Counted from the first letter of the stretch, positions 24,099 to 32,859 are shown. The stretch is DNA of 50,803 nt from Planctomycetota bacterium (GCA_015075375.1 JABTUM010000006.1:1-50803); one strand, 5' to 3'. Numbers and translations: made by a program. Notes: generated by a model from the letters alone, not told the origin.

Positions 24099-25430
24099 CT
24101 AGTGCACGTCTTCCCCGCTGCGCTTCCATAAATTCCCCAGCCACGCCCGGATCGATCCGCCCGGCCGACCGCTCGCGTCCGCGTGCCGGTAGAACGAGAC
24201 GATCCGGTCGCCCGGAATCTCCAGCGCCGCCGCTTTCAGGATCTCGCGCAGACGCGGCATGAGCTGCTGGTCGATCACCCACGTTTGCCCCGGCCAGATC
24301 CGCAGATGCAGCCGCACGAAGCATTCGCCGCTCGCCAGCGCCAGCTCTTCCAGCACCACCGGCGGCATCAGCACCACGCCCGGAAATTGGCGCGCCACTT
24401 CCGCGGCCAGGGTCTGGATTGGCCCCCGCGCGCGCTCGGCCGCCTCGTGGTCCTTCACCGCCACATCGACGTACGCGTCCTGGCCGCCGGCCGAGAAGTT
24501 CGCCACCACCGCGATATTGCGGTTCGGAATCGTCACCGATTGCCCGTTGTAATGCGCCAGGCGCGTCATGCGCAGGCCCAGATCCTGCACCAGACCCGTC
24601 TGCCCCGAGATCTCGACCATATCGCCCACGTCGAAGTGCGACTCGAAGATGATGAAAAAGCCCGTCACCATGTCCTGCACGAAGCCCTGCGAACCGAAAC
24701 CGATCGCAAGCCCGAAGACCGAAAGCGAGGCCAGATACGTCGTGTAATTGATGCCCAGTTCGCCCAGGATATAGCCCAGCGCCACGAAGCAGATCACGTA
24801 CTTGGCGATGTTCAGCACCAGCCGGTGAATCGTCTCCGTCCGGCTCTTGTTCACCCGGTAGATGAAGCGCAGCGGACCCCAGTCGCTGAAGATCAGCACG
24901 TGGCTCAAAAGCCGCAGCAGCACGATCACCACCCACGCCGCCAGCGTGATGCCCGCCACCATCAGGATGCGGTTGAACTTCGCCCGGAATTCGTCCCAGC
25001 TGAATTCGAAGATGCCGCCCCACAGCCGCGCCAGCGCCGGGCGGTAGACGAAAACCAGCGGCTTATCGAGGTCCGCACCGCTCAGGGTGAGTTGGTTGCC
25101 CTTCAGCTCCAGCGCGTACGTGGCGGGACCGGCGTCCGTCGTCATTTCAAGCTTGCCGTCTTTGAGCGCGTACGTCCCGCGCCGTGCGCCCAGCACGTAC
25201 GAACCGTCGTCGCGCAGCGACAGGATCAGCAGTTCGCGCCCGACATCCGCCAGCCAGTCGCCGTGCAGCGCGCGTTCGAGCCCCTGGCGCTGCGCTTCCC
25301 GCAGCAGCGGCGGCGCCGCCTCCTGGGCGCCAAGGCCCGCGGCGCCAAGCGCAAGCGCGGCGCAAAGCCCGAGTTTCGAAAGGAATGGAACGCGGCGGGT
25401 GCTCAAGGTCTCTGCGGAGGCGCCGCGCAC
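24099..25430 (-). CDS. MscS-family mechanosensitive ion channel
   Basis: A 443-aa channel with a GTG start at 25430 (GGGAGGGG 6 bases upstream). A signal-like N-terminus (FLSKLGLCAALALGAAGLGAQ) precedes a soluble periplasmic beta-rich domain (about 40-130). Three membrane segments follow (around 155-180, 205-235 and the TM3 region YLASLSVFGLAIGFGSQGFVQD near 230-250), the last with the Gly/Ala pattern of the MscS pore. The cytoplasmic vestibule follows (VGDMVEISGQTGLVQDLGLRMTRLAHYNGQSVTIPNRNI). It protects against osmotic shock. Its placement 27 bases downstream of the partition RHH gene, in the same direction, is unexpected. Confidence 0.92.
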   Translation of the reverse strand: MRGASAETLSTRRVPFLSKLGLCAALALGAAGLGAQEAAPPLLREAQRQGLERALHGDWLADVGRELLILSLRDDGSYVLGARRGTYALKDGKLEMTTDAGPATYALELKGNQLTLSGADLDKPLVFVYRPALARLWGGIFEFSWDEFRAKFNRILMVAGITLAAWVVIVLLRLLSHVLIFSDWGPLRFIYRVNKSRTETIHRLVLNIAKYVICFVALGYILGELGINYTTYLASLSVFGLAIGFGSQGFVQDMVTGFFIIFESHFDVGDMVEISGQTGLVQDLGLRMTRLAHYNGQSVTIPNRNIAVVANFSAGGQDAYVDVAVKDHEAAERARGPIQTLAAEVARQFPGVVLMPPVVLEELALASGECFVRLHLRIWPGQTWVIDQQLMPRLREILKAAALEIPGDRIVSFYRHADASGRPGGSIRAWLGNLWKRSGEDVH

Positions 25431-25457
25431 GCGCGGCCCCTCCCCTCCCCCGTGGGC

Positions 25458-26129
25458 TTAGGATACGGCCAGCCGCTCGACCAGCGCCGCTTCGATCACC
25501 GCCAGCTCTTCCGGATTGCGCGGGTCCGGAGTGAAAAGCCCGTCCAGCGTGATCTTCGCCTCTTGCGCCAGGAAACTCTTCAACAGCGCGCGCACGAACA
25601 TGCTCCGCGAAAGCTTCACGCCGTCGCCCGACTCGAACAGATCCGCCAGCCGCCGGTCGAGTTCCAGATACAGCGCGCGGTCCAGGATCACCGTCACCTG
25701 CTCGTAATCCTCGCCCCGCACCCGGCGCTTGAACTGCCGCCGCTCGCGCGCGGCGCTCAAGCGGCTCGAAACGTCCGCGCCGTCTTCGCTCCGCGGCGCG
25801 CGCTTCGCCGCGGCCCGGCGCACCGCACGAGCCGCCCGAACCGGAAGTTCGGGGGCTTCGGCGGCGGCCTCCGCCGCGGCCGGAGCCTCGCTCGGCGTCT
25901 CGATCGCGGCCTCGCTTGCCGACGCTTCGGCCGGCGCCGCCTGCAGCAGCCGCGCGGCGCGCGACGGCGCGGCCGCCGGAACCGCCCCGGCCACCGGCGC
26001 TTCGCCCGTCCCCAGCGTGCGGTACAGGTTGAACAACCCCGAGCCGCCCCGCACCGGACCGCGCGAACCGTCCGCGCCCGGCGCCGGAACCGTGCCGCCG
26101 TTCGAGCCTGAAGCCTTCGTGTCGACCAT
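25458..26129 (-). CDS. Ribbon-helix-helix partition-type DNA-binding protein (ParB analogue)
   Basis: A 223-aa protein in two parts. Residues 1-125 are low-complexity, Ala/Pro/Glu-rich and probably disordered. Residues about 140-200 read VTVILDRALYLELDRRLADLF...KLSRSMFVRALLKSFL, a good ribbon-helix-helix: a beta strand followed by two helices, as in ParG/ParR/CopG-type centromere binders. A ParB Spo0J nuclease/HTH domain is absent. GGGAG lies 6 bases before the ATG at 26129. It is downstream of parA with one small lipoprotein gene between. ParA plus an RHH adaptor with a disordered arm is a known type Ib-like partition plan; the long N-terminal arm is unusual. Assigned from fold and context. 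Confidence 0.7.
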   Translation of the reverse strand: MVDTKASGSNGGTVPAPGADGSRGPVRGGSGLFNLYRTLGTGEAPVAGAVPAAAPSRAARLLQAAPAEASASEAAIETPSEAPAAAEAAAEAPELPVRAARAVRRAAAKRAPRSEDGADVSSRLSAARERRQFKRRVRGEDYEQVTVILDRALYLELDRRLADLFESGDGVKLSRSMFVRALLKSFLAQEAKITLDGLFTPDPRNPEELAVIEAALVERLAVS

Positions 26130-26145
26130 GCGTCGCTCCCTTTGC

Positions 26146-26346
26146 TTAAATGGTGGCCGTGGCGGACGCGTCGCGTTCCGCCGGCGGAGGTACGGGCATC
26201 GAGCGTTGAACGGGCGGCGCCGCGCGCCGCACCATCGGATCGGGCTGGCCTATCGAATCCAGCAGAATCGGCTCGCTGTACGCGCAGCCGGAAAGCAGCA
26301 GCACGCCCAACAACAGCGCGGCGCGAAGCGTGGAGCGGGCGCGCAT
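26146..26346 (-). CDS. Small lipoprotein in the partition operon
   Basis: A 66-aa protein with a textbook lipoprotein signal: basic start (MRARSTLR), hydrophobic core and lipobox LLSGC with Cys21. The mature 46 residues are Pro-rich (VQRSMPVPPPAERD) with no known domain. Its ATG (26346) begins 2 bases after the parA TGA and its stop is 16 bases before the RHH start, so it is an integral member of the operon. Plasmid-borne lipoproteins can give entry exclusion or envelope effects; for this one no function can be shown. Confidence 0.75.
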   Translation of the reverse strand: MRARSTLRAALLLGVLLLSGCAYSEPILLDSIGQPDPMVRRAAPPVQRSMPVPPPAERDASATATI

Positions 26347-26348
26347 GC

Positions 26349-27155
26349 TCAATCCGCCGCCGCCGGCTCGGCCAGCGCCGGAGCGCGTTCGGGCAGCTTC
26401 ATCCGCCCCAGCACTTCCACCGCCAGCGCGTCGTAATCCTCCGCGCCCGACGAACCCGGCGCGTGCGCGAAGATCGAACGGAAATGCCCCGGCGCCTCCT
26501 TCAAGCGCACCGTCAGCCGGATCGCCTGCCGCAACACCTGCTCGCCGAATACCTGCCGCAGATTCGCTTCGACTTCCTTGTCCAGGCCCAGCCGCCGGTC
26601 GACCATCGTCAACACGAGCCCCAGCAGCGCCGGATTCACCTGCAAATCCGCACGCGCTTCGTCGATCGTCGTCATCAGCGATTCCAGGCCCTTCGCCGAA
26701 AGAAACGACGGCGTCACCGGCACCAGCAGACCGTCCGCAGCCGTCAGCGCGTTCGTGAACATCAGCGAGAGCGACGGAGGCGCGTCCAGCACGCACAGAT
26801 CGTACGCAGGCTTGACCGGATCCAGCAGCCGCGCGAGCACCCGAACCGCCGTCAGCGGATTCTTGATCCGCAGCTCCAGCGTCGCCAGCTCCGGCCCGCC
26901 CAGCACCACCTCGATCCCTTCGATCCCGCTCGGCCGGATCGCCTCCACCAGCGGGCGGTCTTCCAGAATCGCCTTCGCCAGCGTCTTCTCTTCGCGCGCC
27001 GGATCCAGGCCCAGGCAGTACGCCGCCGAACTTTGCGGATCAAGATCCACCAGCAGCGTCCAGAAGCCGCGCTGAGCGAAAGCCGCCGCGAGGTTCACCG
27101 CCGTCGTCGTCTTGCCCGTGCCGCCTTTTTGGTTGATCACCGCGACCGTCTGCAT
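26349..27155 (-). CDS. parA: ParA-family partition ATPase
   Basis: A 268-aa deviant-Walker ATPase. The motif KGGTGKTT is at residues 10-17 with the signature Lys10, LLVDLDPQSSA follows (about 34-44), and CVLDAPPSLS gives the Walker B region. GLVLTMVDRR is the typical later strand. There is no N-terminal HTH, so it is the short ParA form used by plasmids and chromosomes. ParA moves DNA by nucleoid-bound gradients together with a centromere-binding partner, here most likely the RHH protein two genes down. The C-terminal 20 residues are Ala/Pro-rich. Upstream is a 669-base repeat-rich non-coding region that may hold the centromere. Confidence 0.93.
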   Translation of the reverse strand: MQTVAVINQKGGTGKTTTAVNLAAAFAQRGFWTLLVDLDPQSSAAYCLGLDPAREEKTLAKAILEDRPLVEAIRPSGIEGIEVVLGGPELATLELRIKNPLTAVRVLARLLDPVKPAYDLCVLDAPPSLSLMFTNALTAADGLLVPVTPSFLSAKGLESLMTTIDEARADLQVNPALLGLVLTMVDRRLGLDKEVEANLRQVFGEQVLRQAIRLTVRLKEAPGHFRSIFAHAPGSSGAEDYDALAVEVLGRMKLPERAPALAEPAAAD

Positions 27156-27824
27156 GGCTCGAACTCCGGTCCGGGGACGTGCCGCCGCCGCGCCGCTGGC
27201 GTGCGGCCGTGCTGCGCGGAGCGTTCGTCCCGGGAGAGGCCTGGGCTGGGGCCGGACGACTGTGGGGGGGAGTCAGTCGCCGCGGCCCCTGCCCTGCTTG
27301 AGCTGAATTGCGTTCTACGACATAACTGAGATCGGCCGCGCGGGACGCCGCCTTGAGGCCTTCCGCGAAAATTTTTTACGCCAACCGCGATTCCGCATAC
27401 CCCCACCCCGCTCCACGCCCTGCCGCTACCCTGGAAACAGCCTCGCGCCACGCCGCACCGCGTGATCCGGCATCCCGCCGCGCAGCTTCACGCAACGCCG
27501 CGCCGCCGCTTCACGCAACGCTTCAAGTCAGGTTTCGGCATCCCGCGAAGCGGCCCGCAGCTTCGCGGCGCGGACTTTTACACGATCCTGCGCCGCGGCT
27601 CTAAACCGTGCGGAGCACACGACTACGGCGTCCCGCGACGCGGCATCACGCGTCACGCCGGTCCGGAACGCTGCGCCACGGAACACAGCATCACGTGACG
27701 CTGCGGCACGCAGGGCGGGGGATCGAGCCCTTTACCGGATTTCGCGGGAAGTTGGACCGCGCGAAGAGGCGTCACTTGCCGAAACCTGAAGGATGACGAC
27801 GATGCTGCACAGGCCGCGCCCCGC
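27156..27824. repeat. Repeat-rich non-coding region upstream of parA (candidate centromere)
   Basis: No credible gene is seen in 669 bases. GCTTCACGCAACG occurs at 27485-27497 and 27508-27520 (23-base step). CGGCATCCCGC occurs at 27469-27479 and 27537-27547, with CGGCGTCCCGC at 27628-27638. Each is followed by a GCAGCTTC or GCATCACG element. CAGCATCACGTGACGCTG (27686-27703) is a near-perfect palindrome with core TCACGTGA, and GGCATCACGCGTCACG lies at 27643-27658. Short ORFs here translate to Arg/Ala/Pro-rich noise. The position next to parA makes it the best candidate for the partition site. Confidence 0.55.
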
Positions 27825-28904
27825 ATGAACGAAACCACAGCCGACGCTTCCCCCGCTCAACCCGCACCGCCGCCCGGCCGCGCGCGACGGGTCTTGCGCA
27901 TGCTTAACAGCACCCCCGTCAAAGCCGGCATCGCCGTCGCCATCCTGACCTGGTTGTGGCACACGAAGGTGCTCGACTTCGACGCGCTCAAGCCCGAATC
28001 CTGGACCCTCGTCGGCCTCGCCTGCGCGATCGTCCTGCCCAGCTTCCTTATCGCCACGCTGCGCTTTAAGCTCCTGCTCAACGGGCTGGGCCTCGAGTGC
28101 TCCTACTGGCGCGCGCTGGTCTGGACCATGATCGGAGAATTCTGGAACGTCGCCATGCCCGGAACCGGCGGCGATTTGATGAAAGCCGTCTACGTCGTAC
28201 AGACCTACGGACCCGGACGCCGCGGCGTCGCGGCCATGTGCGTCCTGCTCGACCGCATCATGGGGCTATGGGGCTTGCTCTGCTTCGGCCTCTGCGCCTG
28301 CCTCGCCGGCGGCCAAACCATCTCCGGCAACGAACAGCTCGTCCACGTCCGCAACGTCCTCCTCGCGATCTGCCTCACCTCGCTCCTCGCACTGCTCTTA
28401 CTCGCTTCGCCCTGGATCCAGAAAAGCCGCCTGCGTCAGAAGCTCATGGGCCTCCTGCCGTTCCCCGAGAAGTTCGAAAAAATCTATCAGGGCTTCTCGA
28501 ACCTGATGCAGCGCCCGGGGACCATCTTCGCCGCGCTGGGCTTATCGGTCCTCAATCACGCCGTCTGGTGTGCGGGCATCCTGGCGCTGGCCTACGGCCT
28601 CGGCCAGAACTTCGACCCCTGGGCCGGCATGGTCGTCATTCCCATCGCGCTCTTTGCCAACGTCTTCGGCTTCGCCGGCGGCTTCGGGGTGGGGGAGTTC
28701 GCCTTCGATAAACTCTTCCAGCTCCTGCTGAACCTGCCCAAAGGCACCGGCGCGGCGCTGGCCTTCGCCTTCCACCTCATCGCGCTGGGCATGCGCCTCT
28801 TCGTCGCCGGACCGTTCTACATCCTGGCCGGGCGCGGCCAGCCCGGCGGCGAAATCGCCGCGCAAGGCCCCGGTCAAAGCGCCGAGACCGAAAAGGCCGA
28901 ATAA
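27825..28904 (+). CDS. Flippase-like membrane protein (LPG_synthase_TM / UPF0104 family)
   Basis: A 359-aa integral membrane protein with about eight hydrophobic segments (for example AGIAVAILTWLWH, LVGLACAIVLPSFLIATLRF, VLLAICLTSLLALLLLASPWI, IFAALGLSVLNHAVWCAGILALAYGL, MVVIPIALFANVFGFAGGFG). Family landmarks include ATLRFKLLLNGLG, MIGEFWNVAMPGTGGDLMKAVYV (the N..PG..GGD motif) and FAGGFGVGEFAF (the P/GG.GxxE-type motif). These proteins form the membrane half of lysyl-phosphatidylglycerol synthases or act as polyprenol-phosphosugar flippases; no synthase domain is present. The N-terminus (1-25) is Pro/Ala-rich. It overlaps the convergent DUF1961-like gene by 31 bases. Confidence 0.88.
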   Translation: MNETTADASPAQPAPPPGRARRVLRMLNSTPVKAGIAVAILTWLWHTKVLDFDALKPESWTLVGLACAIVLPSFLIATLRFKLLLNGLGLECSYWRALVWTMIGEFWNVAMPGTGGDLMKAVYVVQTYGPGRRGVAAMCVLLDRIMGLWGLLCFGLCACLAGGQTISGNEQLVHVRNVLLAICLTSLLALLLLASPWIQKSRLRQKLMGLLPFPEKFEKIYQGFSNLMQRPGTIFAALGLSVLNHAVWCAGILALAYGLGQNFDPWAGMVVIPIALFANVFGFAGGFGVGEFAFDKLFQLLLNLPKGTGAALAFAFHLIALGMRLFVAGPFYILAGRGQPGGEIAAQGPGQSAETEKAE

Positions 28905-29581
28905 AAATCCTCGGCATACCCGCCGAAATTACGCAGCCCCAGTTTTCCGCCGCGCAGCGGCTCCTTATAGTGAACGTACGCCCCGGCGTCGGTCCAATCG
29001 TGCAGAACCTTCCCGTTCAGCCACGCGCGCACGCGTCCCGGCGTATGCTCCAAAGCGTACGCCTGCTCCCGCCCCAGATCTTCCCGCGTCAGCGGCTCCG
29101 TTACGCTGCTCATCGTGGTATCGCGGTTCATCGCCTGCCACGCCGCGCCCGGATACTCGGCCTGCCCCCACGCCGCCGGCACGTGCCCGCCCAGTTTGCG
29201 CAGATTGCTCGGCTGCCCGTACACCGCGCGATGAAACCCCAGCGTGTGCAGGACCATCTTTCCGTAGCTGCTCAGATCGCAATACCGCGCGTCGGGGCGC
29301 GGATCTTCGAATAAGTGGCTCAGCCCCAGCGGACGCGCATTGAACAGCAGCATCGCGTTGCCTGCCGCCGCGTCGCTCTTGAAGCGCCATTCCACCCGAT
29401 ACGCCTCGGGCAGCTCCAGCGCCTTCAGCCACACGTTCGCCGCGCGGCGGCCCGGGCCGCAGTGAAAGGTCCGCACGAGCAGCGCGCCGTCGTCGGTCTT
29501 GAGCAGCTCGCCGTTGCCCTCGAGTTTCCAATCCTCGAGGTGCCCGTCGCGCCGCCAATCGTACAAAACCGCACCGGCCAT
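28874..29581 (-). CDS. DUF1961-family protein (concanavalin-like fold)
   Basis: A 235-aa protein whose sequence follows the DUF1961 pattern: opening DWRRDGHLEDWKLEGNGELLKTDDGALLVRTF, then VEWRFKSDAAAGNAMLLFNARPL, a SYGKMVLHTLGFHRAVYG segment and the ending AWLNGKVLHDWTDAG...GGKLGLRNFGGYAEDFYSAFSV. These are jelly-roll, lectin/glycanase-like domains often found in polysaccharide-use gene sets in PVC bacteria and Bacteroidetes. No signal peptide is visible. Its start lies 3 bases after the stop of the fatty-acid hydroxylase gene, so the two are co-transcribed. Enzymatic activity is not established from sequence. Confidence 0.82.
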   Translation of the reverse strand: MAGAVLYDWRRDGHLEDWKLEGNGELLKTDDGALLVRTFHCGPGRRAANVWLKALELPEAYRVEWRFKSDAAAGNAMLLFNARPLGLSHLFEDPRPDARYCDLSSYGKMVLHTLGFHRAVYGQPSNLRKLGGHVPAAWGQAEYPGAAWQAMNRDTTMSSVTEPLTREDLGREQAYALEHTPGRVRAWLNGKVLHDWTDAGAYVHYKEPLRGGKLGLRNFGGYAEDFYSAFSVSAL

Positions 29582-29584
29582 CGT

Positions 29585-30145
29585 TCACGCTCCGTTCGCC
29601 GCGGCCGGTTCGTCCGGAACCGTATCCGCATCGCCCGCGGGCTTCCGCTGGGGGTGGGGGCGGGGCGGATACGCCGCGCGCGGCCGGACGTACGTCCCGA
29701 AGATCCAATCCAGCCACGGGCACGTGACCGAATAGTTGCCCGCCGGCGCGTGGAAATGGTGCTCGAAATGGCAGCCCTTCCACCAGCGGTACCCGCGCGA
29801 CTCGCGCCAGAACGCCGGCAGCCACGCGTCGTGATGCATCAGCGCGTGGCACGCTTCGTAAACGAGCACCACATGCCAGAGCATCCCCGCCCAGAACAGG
29901 ACCACCAGCCACCACGTCCAAACGAACATCAGCGGAGCCAGCGCGGCCAGCACCCCCGCGAAGAAGACCAGATCGAGCCGCGGATCGAGCGTGTTGAGCG
30001 CCACCCGCTTCGGCGGCAGGTGAAAGAATTCCCGATGGTGATGCAGATGAAAGCCCAGCGACCGGCGGTGCATGATCCAATGCAACAGATACTCCAGCAG
30101 CACGCCCGCCGCCCATCCGCCCAAGAAGCACGCCGCCGCGTTCAT
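29585..30145 (-). CDS. Fatty-acid hydroxylase / sterol-desaturase-superfamily membrane protein
   Basis: A 186-aa membrane di-iron protein. The His clusters that bind the two irons are present in order: HWIMH, HLHHHREFFH, HALMHH and HFEHHFH. Two to three hydrophobic segments (about 3-20, 60-78 and 80-100) flank them. Such enzymes add hydroxyl groups to, or desaturate, fatty acids, sphingolipids, carotenoids or sterols. The C-terminal 30 residues are Pro-rich. Lipid modification next to a flippase-like gene is a plausible envelope theme (inference). First gene of a pair with the DUF1961-like gene. Confidence 0.88.
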   Translation of the reverse strand: MNAAACFLGGWAAGVLLEYLLHWIMHRRSLGFHLHHHREFFHLPPKRVALNTLDPRLDLVFFAGVLAALAPLMFVWTWWLVVLFWAGMLWHVVLVYEACHALMHHDAWLPAFWRESRGYRWWKGCHFEHHFHAPAGNYSVTCPWLDWIFGTYVRPRAAYPPRPHPQRKPAGDADTVPDEPAAANGA

Positions 30146-30197
30146 GCGCGGAGTATAAACCCCGCCCCCGACTTTGCCTTCCCCGTGCCCTGGTATC

Positions 30198-30214
30198 GCG
30201 GGCGTCTCGCCCGC
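30198..30214. repeat. Palindromic intergenic repeat, second copy
   Basis: GCGGGCG-tct-CGCCCGC preceded by TGGTATC, the same unit as at 10054-10070 with one spacer change. It lies in a 278-base gap with no gene. Confidence 0.7.
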
Positions 30215-30264
30215 AAGTCATGCCGAGAGCTTAATCCCCACTCTCGCTTGCCCGCCTTGGGGTG

Positions 30265-30284
30265 CCACTGGCCTTGGCCAGTGG
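30265..30284. repeat. Inverted repeat CCACTGGCC-tt-GGCCAGTGG
   Basis: A perfect 9-bp stem with a 2-base spacer, between two other palindromic units (30198, 30341). It has no T run and looks like a REP-type unit rather than a terminator. Confidence 0.65.
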
Positions 30285-30340
30285 ACCGAAGCAAGAAGCC
30301 GATACACCACTGAAACGAGCGAGGAACCCGCCATAGTAGC

Positions 30341-30357
30341 GCCGGCGTCCCGCCGGC
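30341..30357. repeat. Palindromic intergenic repeat, variant copy
   Basis: GCCGGCG-tcc-CGCCGGC, with the preceding GTA and the TCC spacer shared with 10054-10070, while the arms differ by compensating changes. It is followed by a 'tttgccctttgtagtttgcc' tract similar to the one after the 10054 copy. Confidence 0.65.
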
Positions 30358-30423
30358 TGCCGTTAAGTCGTTTAGCCCTGTTTGCCCTTTGTAGTTTGCC
30401 GTTTGAGGACTGAAACCTGCAAC

Positions 30424-32859
30424 CTATAGCCCCGTCTTCATCAACTCCCGCTCCGCCTCCTCCTTCAACCCCATGCCCACGCAATATTCGTACAGCGCCC
30501 GCCGGTCCACCGGATACACGCTCGCAATCCCGTACATCTGCTTCGGCGGCAAGCCTTCCCACGCGATGGGAAAACGATTTCCCTGCAAGCTGACCTGAAG
30601 CTCTTTCTCGTTGGCGGCCACCAGCTTCACCTTGCTCAGTTTGCCCAGCACCTCCACGAATACGGCCTCGTGCCGGCCGGACTGCACCGCCGCCAGCACC
30701 GCGGCTTTCAGTTCGGCGCGGCGCGTCCCCGCGAGTGCGCGCGCTTCGGCGCTGGGTTCGTTCGCCGCCGCGGCAACCGCGGCAGGCGCAACCGCCGGCG
30801 CCGCCGCCACGCGTCCGGCAGGCGCGGCCGTCCCGTCCGCAACCGCCTGCGCAGCCAGCGCCGTACGCGCACCGCCCGCGGGGCAGACCGAGCCGCCCAG
30901 CCTCGACTTCTCGAAGCGGATCGCCGCCCCGGCAACGCTCACCTCGACGCCGTCCGCTTCATCCTTCACCGTGGCGGGGGGCGGAACCGGAGCGCCGGAA
31001 GACCCGGTCGTCAGCACGTGCACGAAAACGTCGAAGGCCTGAGCCTGAACCGGGCTGATCTCGACGCGGCAAACGGGCACATGGTCCACCGGCTTCGACG
31101 GCGGGCAGCTCTGCCCGTCTACCTTATAGAGGTCCGCGCCCGAGCAAAGCTTGACGCTCGTTTGCGCCGGCAGCAGCGTCTGCACCGTCAGCCGCCCCGC
31201 GCCGTTCGCGACGATCAGCCGCCCGTCCTGTTCCTTCGGCGTCTCCATCGCCTGCAGGAGCCAAGTTTTTTTGAACGCCGGGCTTCGCGCGCGGACGCGG
31301 TCGCAGATCACGATCGTATCCGGGCGCAGGAAGACGATCTGCCGCGTGAACAGCTCCAGCTTCTTCGCGCTGTACGCGCGCGTCGCGTCGGCGACCATGT
31401 AGACGTACGCGCCGCGGTCCTCGAACGCCGCGAAGTCCGCGATATCGCTCAGCGCGCCCTGCGCTTTCCAGTCCGCCGCGTCGGACGCGTTCCCGTTGTG
31501 CCCCATCGGCGAACCGCACCACGGATACGCCTGCCCGCCGTCGTTGAACGATGCGCCGGCCGCCCGGATCCCGTCGGGGAACCGTTCGCCGGGATCGTGC
31601 ACCAGAATCGTATTGTGCGCGATGCTGCGCAGGTAATAGTTGCTCGTGTGCGAGCTGTCGAACGCGTCGTAAACGCCGCCATCCCCCGCCAGCGGCGCGT
31701 GCTTGTAAATCAGGAAGTGCGCCGCGTCGAGGTGCTGGTGAGCCGTAAAGCGGTCGGCGCAGCGGAAGAACAGATACGTCGCATCGCCGCTCCAGTCCCC
31801 GCGCGCGGCGGCCCAGCCCGCGCCGGGGCTGAAGTGCGAGCGCTTGAACGCGTTCAGATCGCCGCTTGGCACCCGCGGATCGTTCCACAAAAAATCCAGC
31901 CAGCTATACGCCTCGGGGATGCAGGTCCGTTCGATCTTGCGGTTGTACGCCGCGGCCGCCGCGTGCGCCGGATCGTCGCGGTAATGCGCGCACAAGATCC
32001 GCCGAGCCGCCAGAATCTTCTCGCTGTACCCGCCGTACGTCCCGTACCCGCCGTCGCCCATCGGCACCGGGCGGTTCAGTTCGTGCGGCGCGTGCCCCGG
32101 CCAGACCTCGAATAAGCTCGCGATCGCACGCGACCCGAAAAACTTCGGCGCGCACGCGTACAAGTCCAGCCCCTCGCACGCTCGCGCCGCTTCGCAGAAG
32201 ACCAGCCATTCGAAGATCCAATAGTGGACGTAATGCCCCTCGGCCCAGCCGCCGCCCGCGCCGGCCAATTCCAGCGCCGGGCACGCGCGCGTGCGGTAAT
32301 CGTTCAAGAGCGCATCCAGAAAGCCCCGCGCCCGCGGGTTCTCGTGCAGCGTCGCGTAGCACGCCAGACCGATGCCCCAATTCTTGTAGCCGTAATAGCC
32401 GTTGTGAAAGACGCCCGTCTCGGAGTTCACGTTCGCTTCAATGGTCTTGTTCGCGTACGCCACGAACGCCGCGCGCTCGGCTTCCGTCCAATGCGCGTGC
32501 GTGTGATCGTAGACGATCGCGCACAGCGCCAGGTCGTGCCCGAACGTGACATGCCCCGTCCGGATCGGTCCTTGGATGTAGGTTTGCGCCCGCGCGATCG
32601 CCGCCCGCGCCAGCTTCGCGTCGTTCTCCAGCGCGCTCACCAGCGCCGCCGCCGGCATCCAGCAGTAATCGTTCAGCTTCTCGTCGCGCGCATTGGCCGC
32701 GAGATTTTTATACGCCTCCGCGCGCTCCTGCCGGAACTGTTGGAGCTGCGCCAGCGAACCGAACAGCCGCGGATGCGTCGTCGGCACCGCCTGCGCCGCG
32801 CGGATAGAACCGCAGCCCAAGATCAGGACCAGCGCCGCCGCCTGCCAGATTCCGCGCAT
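30424..32859 (-). CDS. Secreted heparinase II/III-like polysaccharide lyase family protein
   Basis: An 811-aa exported protein. The ATG at 32859 opens a signal peptide (MRGIWQAAALVLILGCGSIRAAQA). Residues about 25-330 are an alpha-toroid-like domain (HPRLFGSLAQLQQFRQERAEAYKNLA..., NGYYGYKNWGIGLACYATL, with many Trp/Tyr), followed by the heparinase II/III-type beta-sandwich (FFRCADRFTAHQHLDAAHFLIY, then SIAHNTILVHDPGERF), containing the Asn/His-rich motifs usual for this group. An Ala/Pro linker (about 690-720) leads to a C-terminal domain (about 725-811) resembling that of the beta-helix protein at 17677-19311 (ELQVSLQGNRFPIAWEGLPP..., GLKEEAERELMKTGL). Acts on a uronic-acid polysaccharide outside the cytoplasm (inference). 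Confidence 0.87.
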   Translation of the reverse strand: MRGIWQAAALVLILGCGSIRAAQAVPTTHPRLFGSLAQLQQFRQERAEAYKNLAANARDEKLNDYCWMPAAALVSALENDAKLARAAIARAQTYIQGPIRTGHVTFGHDLALCAIVYDHTHAHWTEAERAAFVAYANKTIEANVNSETGVFHNGYYGYKNWGIGLACYATLHENPRARGFLDALLNDYRTRACPALELAGAGGGWAEGHYVHYWIFEWLVFCEAARACEGLDLYACAPKFFGSRAIASLFEVWPGHAPHELNRPVPMGDGGYGTYGGYSEKILAARRILCAHYRDDPAHAAAAAYNRKIERTCIPEAYSWLDFLWNDPRVPSGDLNAFKRSHFSPGAGWAAARGDWSGDATYLFFRCADRFTAHQHLDAAHFLIYKHAPLAGDGGVYDAFDSSHTSNYYLRSIAHNTILVHDPGERFPDGIRAAGASFNDGGQAYPWCGSPMGHNGNASDAADWKAQGALSDIADFAAFEDRGAYVYMVADATRAYSAKKLELFTRQIVFLRPDTIVICDRVRARSPAFKKTWLLQAMETPKEQDGRLIVANGAGRLTVQTLLPAQTSVKLCSGADLYKVDGQSCPPSKPVDHVPVCRVEISPVQAQAFDVFVHVLTTGSSGAPVPPPATVKDEADGVEVSVAGAAIRFEKSRLGGSVCPAGGARTALAAQAVADGTAAPAGRVAAAPAVAPAAVAAAANEPSAEARALAGTRRAELKAAVLAAVQSGRHEAVFVEVLGKLSKVKLVAANEKELQVSLQGNRFPIAWEGLPPKQMYGIASVYPVDRRALYEYCVGMGLKEEAERELMKTGL

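Noticed and set aside
24183..26111. 642-aa plus-strand ORF across mscS and the RHH gene
   Set aside because: Antisense shadow of two supported genes; His/Arg/Gln-rich low complexity.
27353..27698. Short Ala/Arg/Pro-rich ORFs upstream of parA
   Set aside because: They follow the repeated DNA units and show no codon bias or start site; treated as non-coding.
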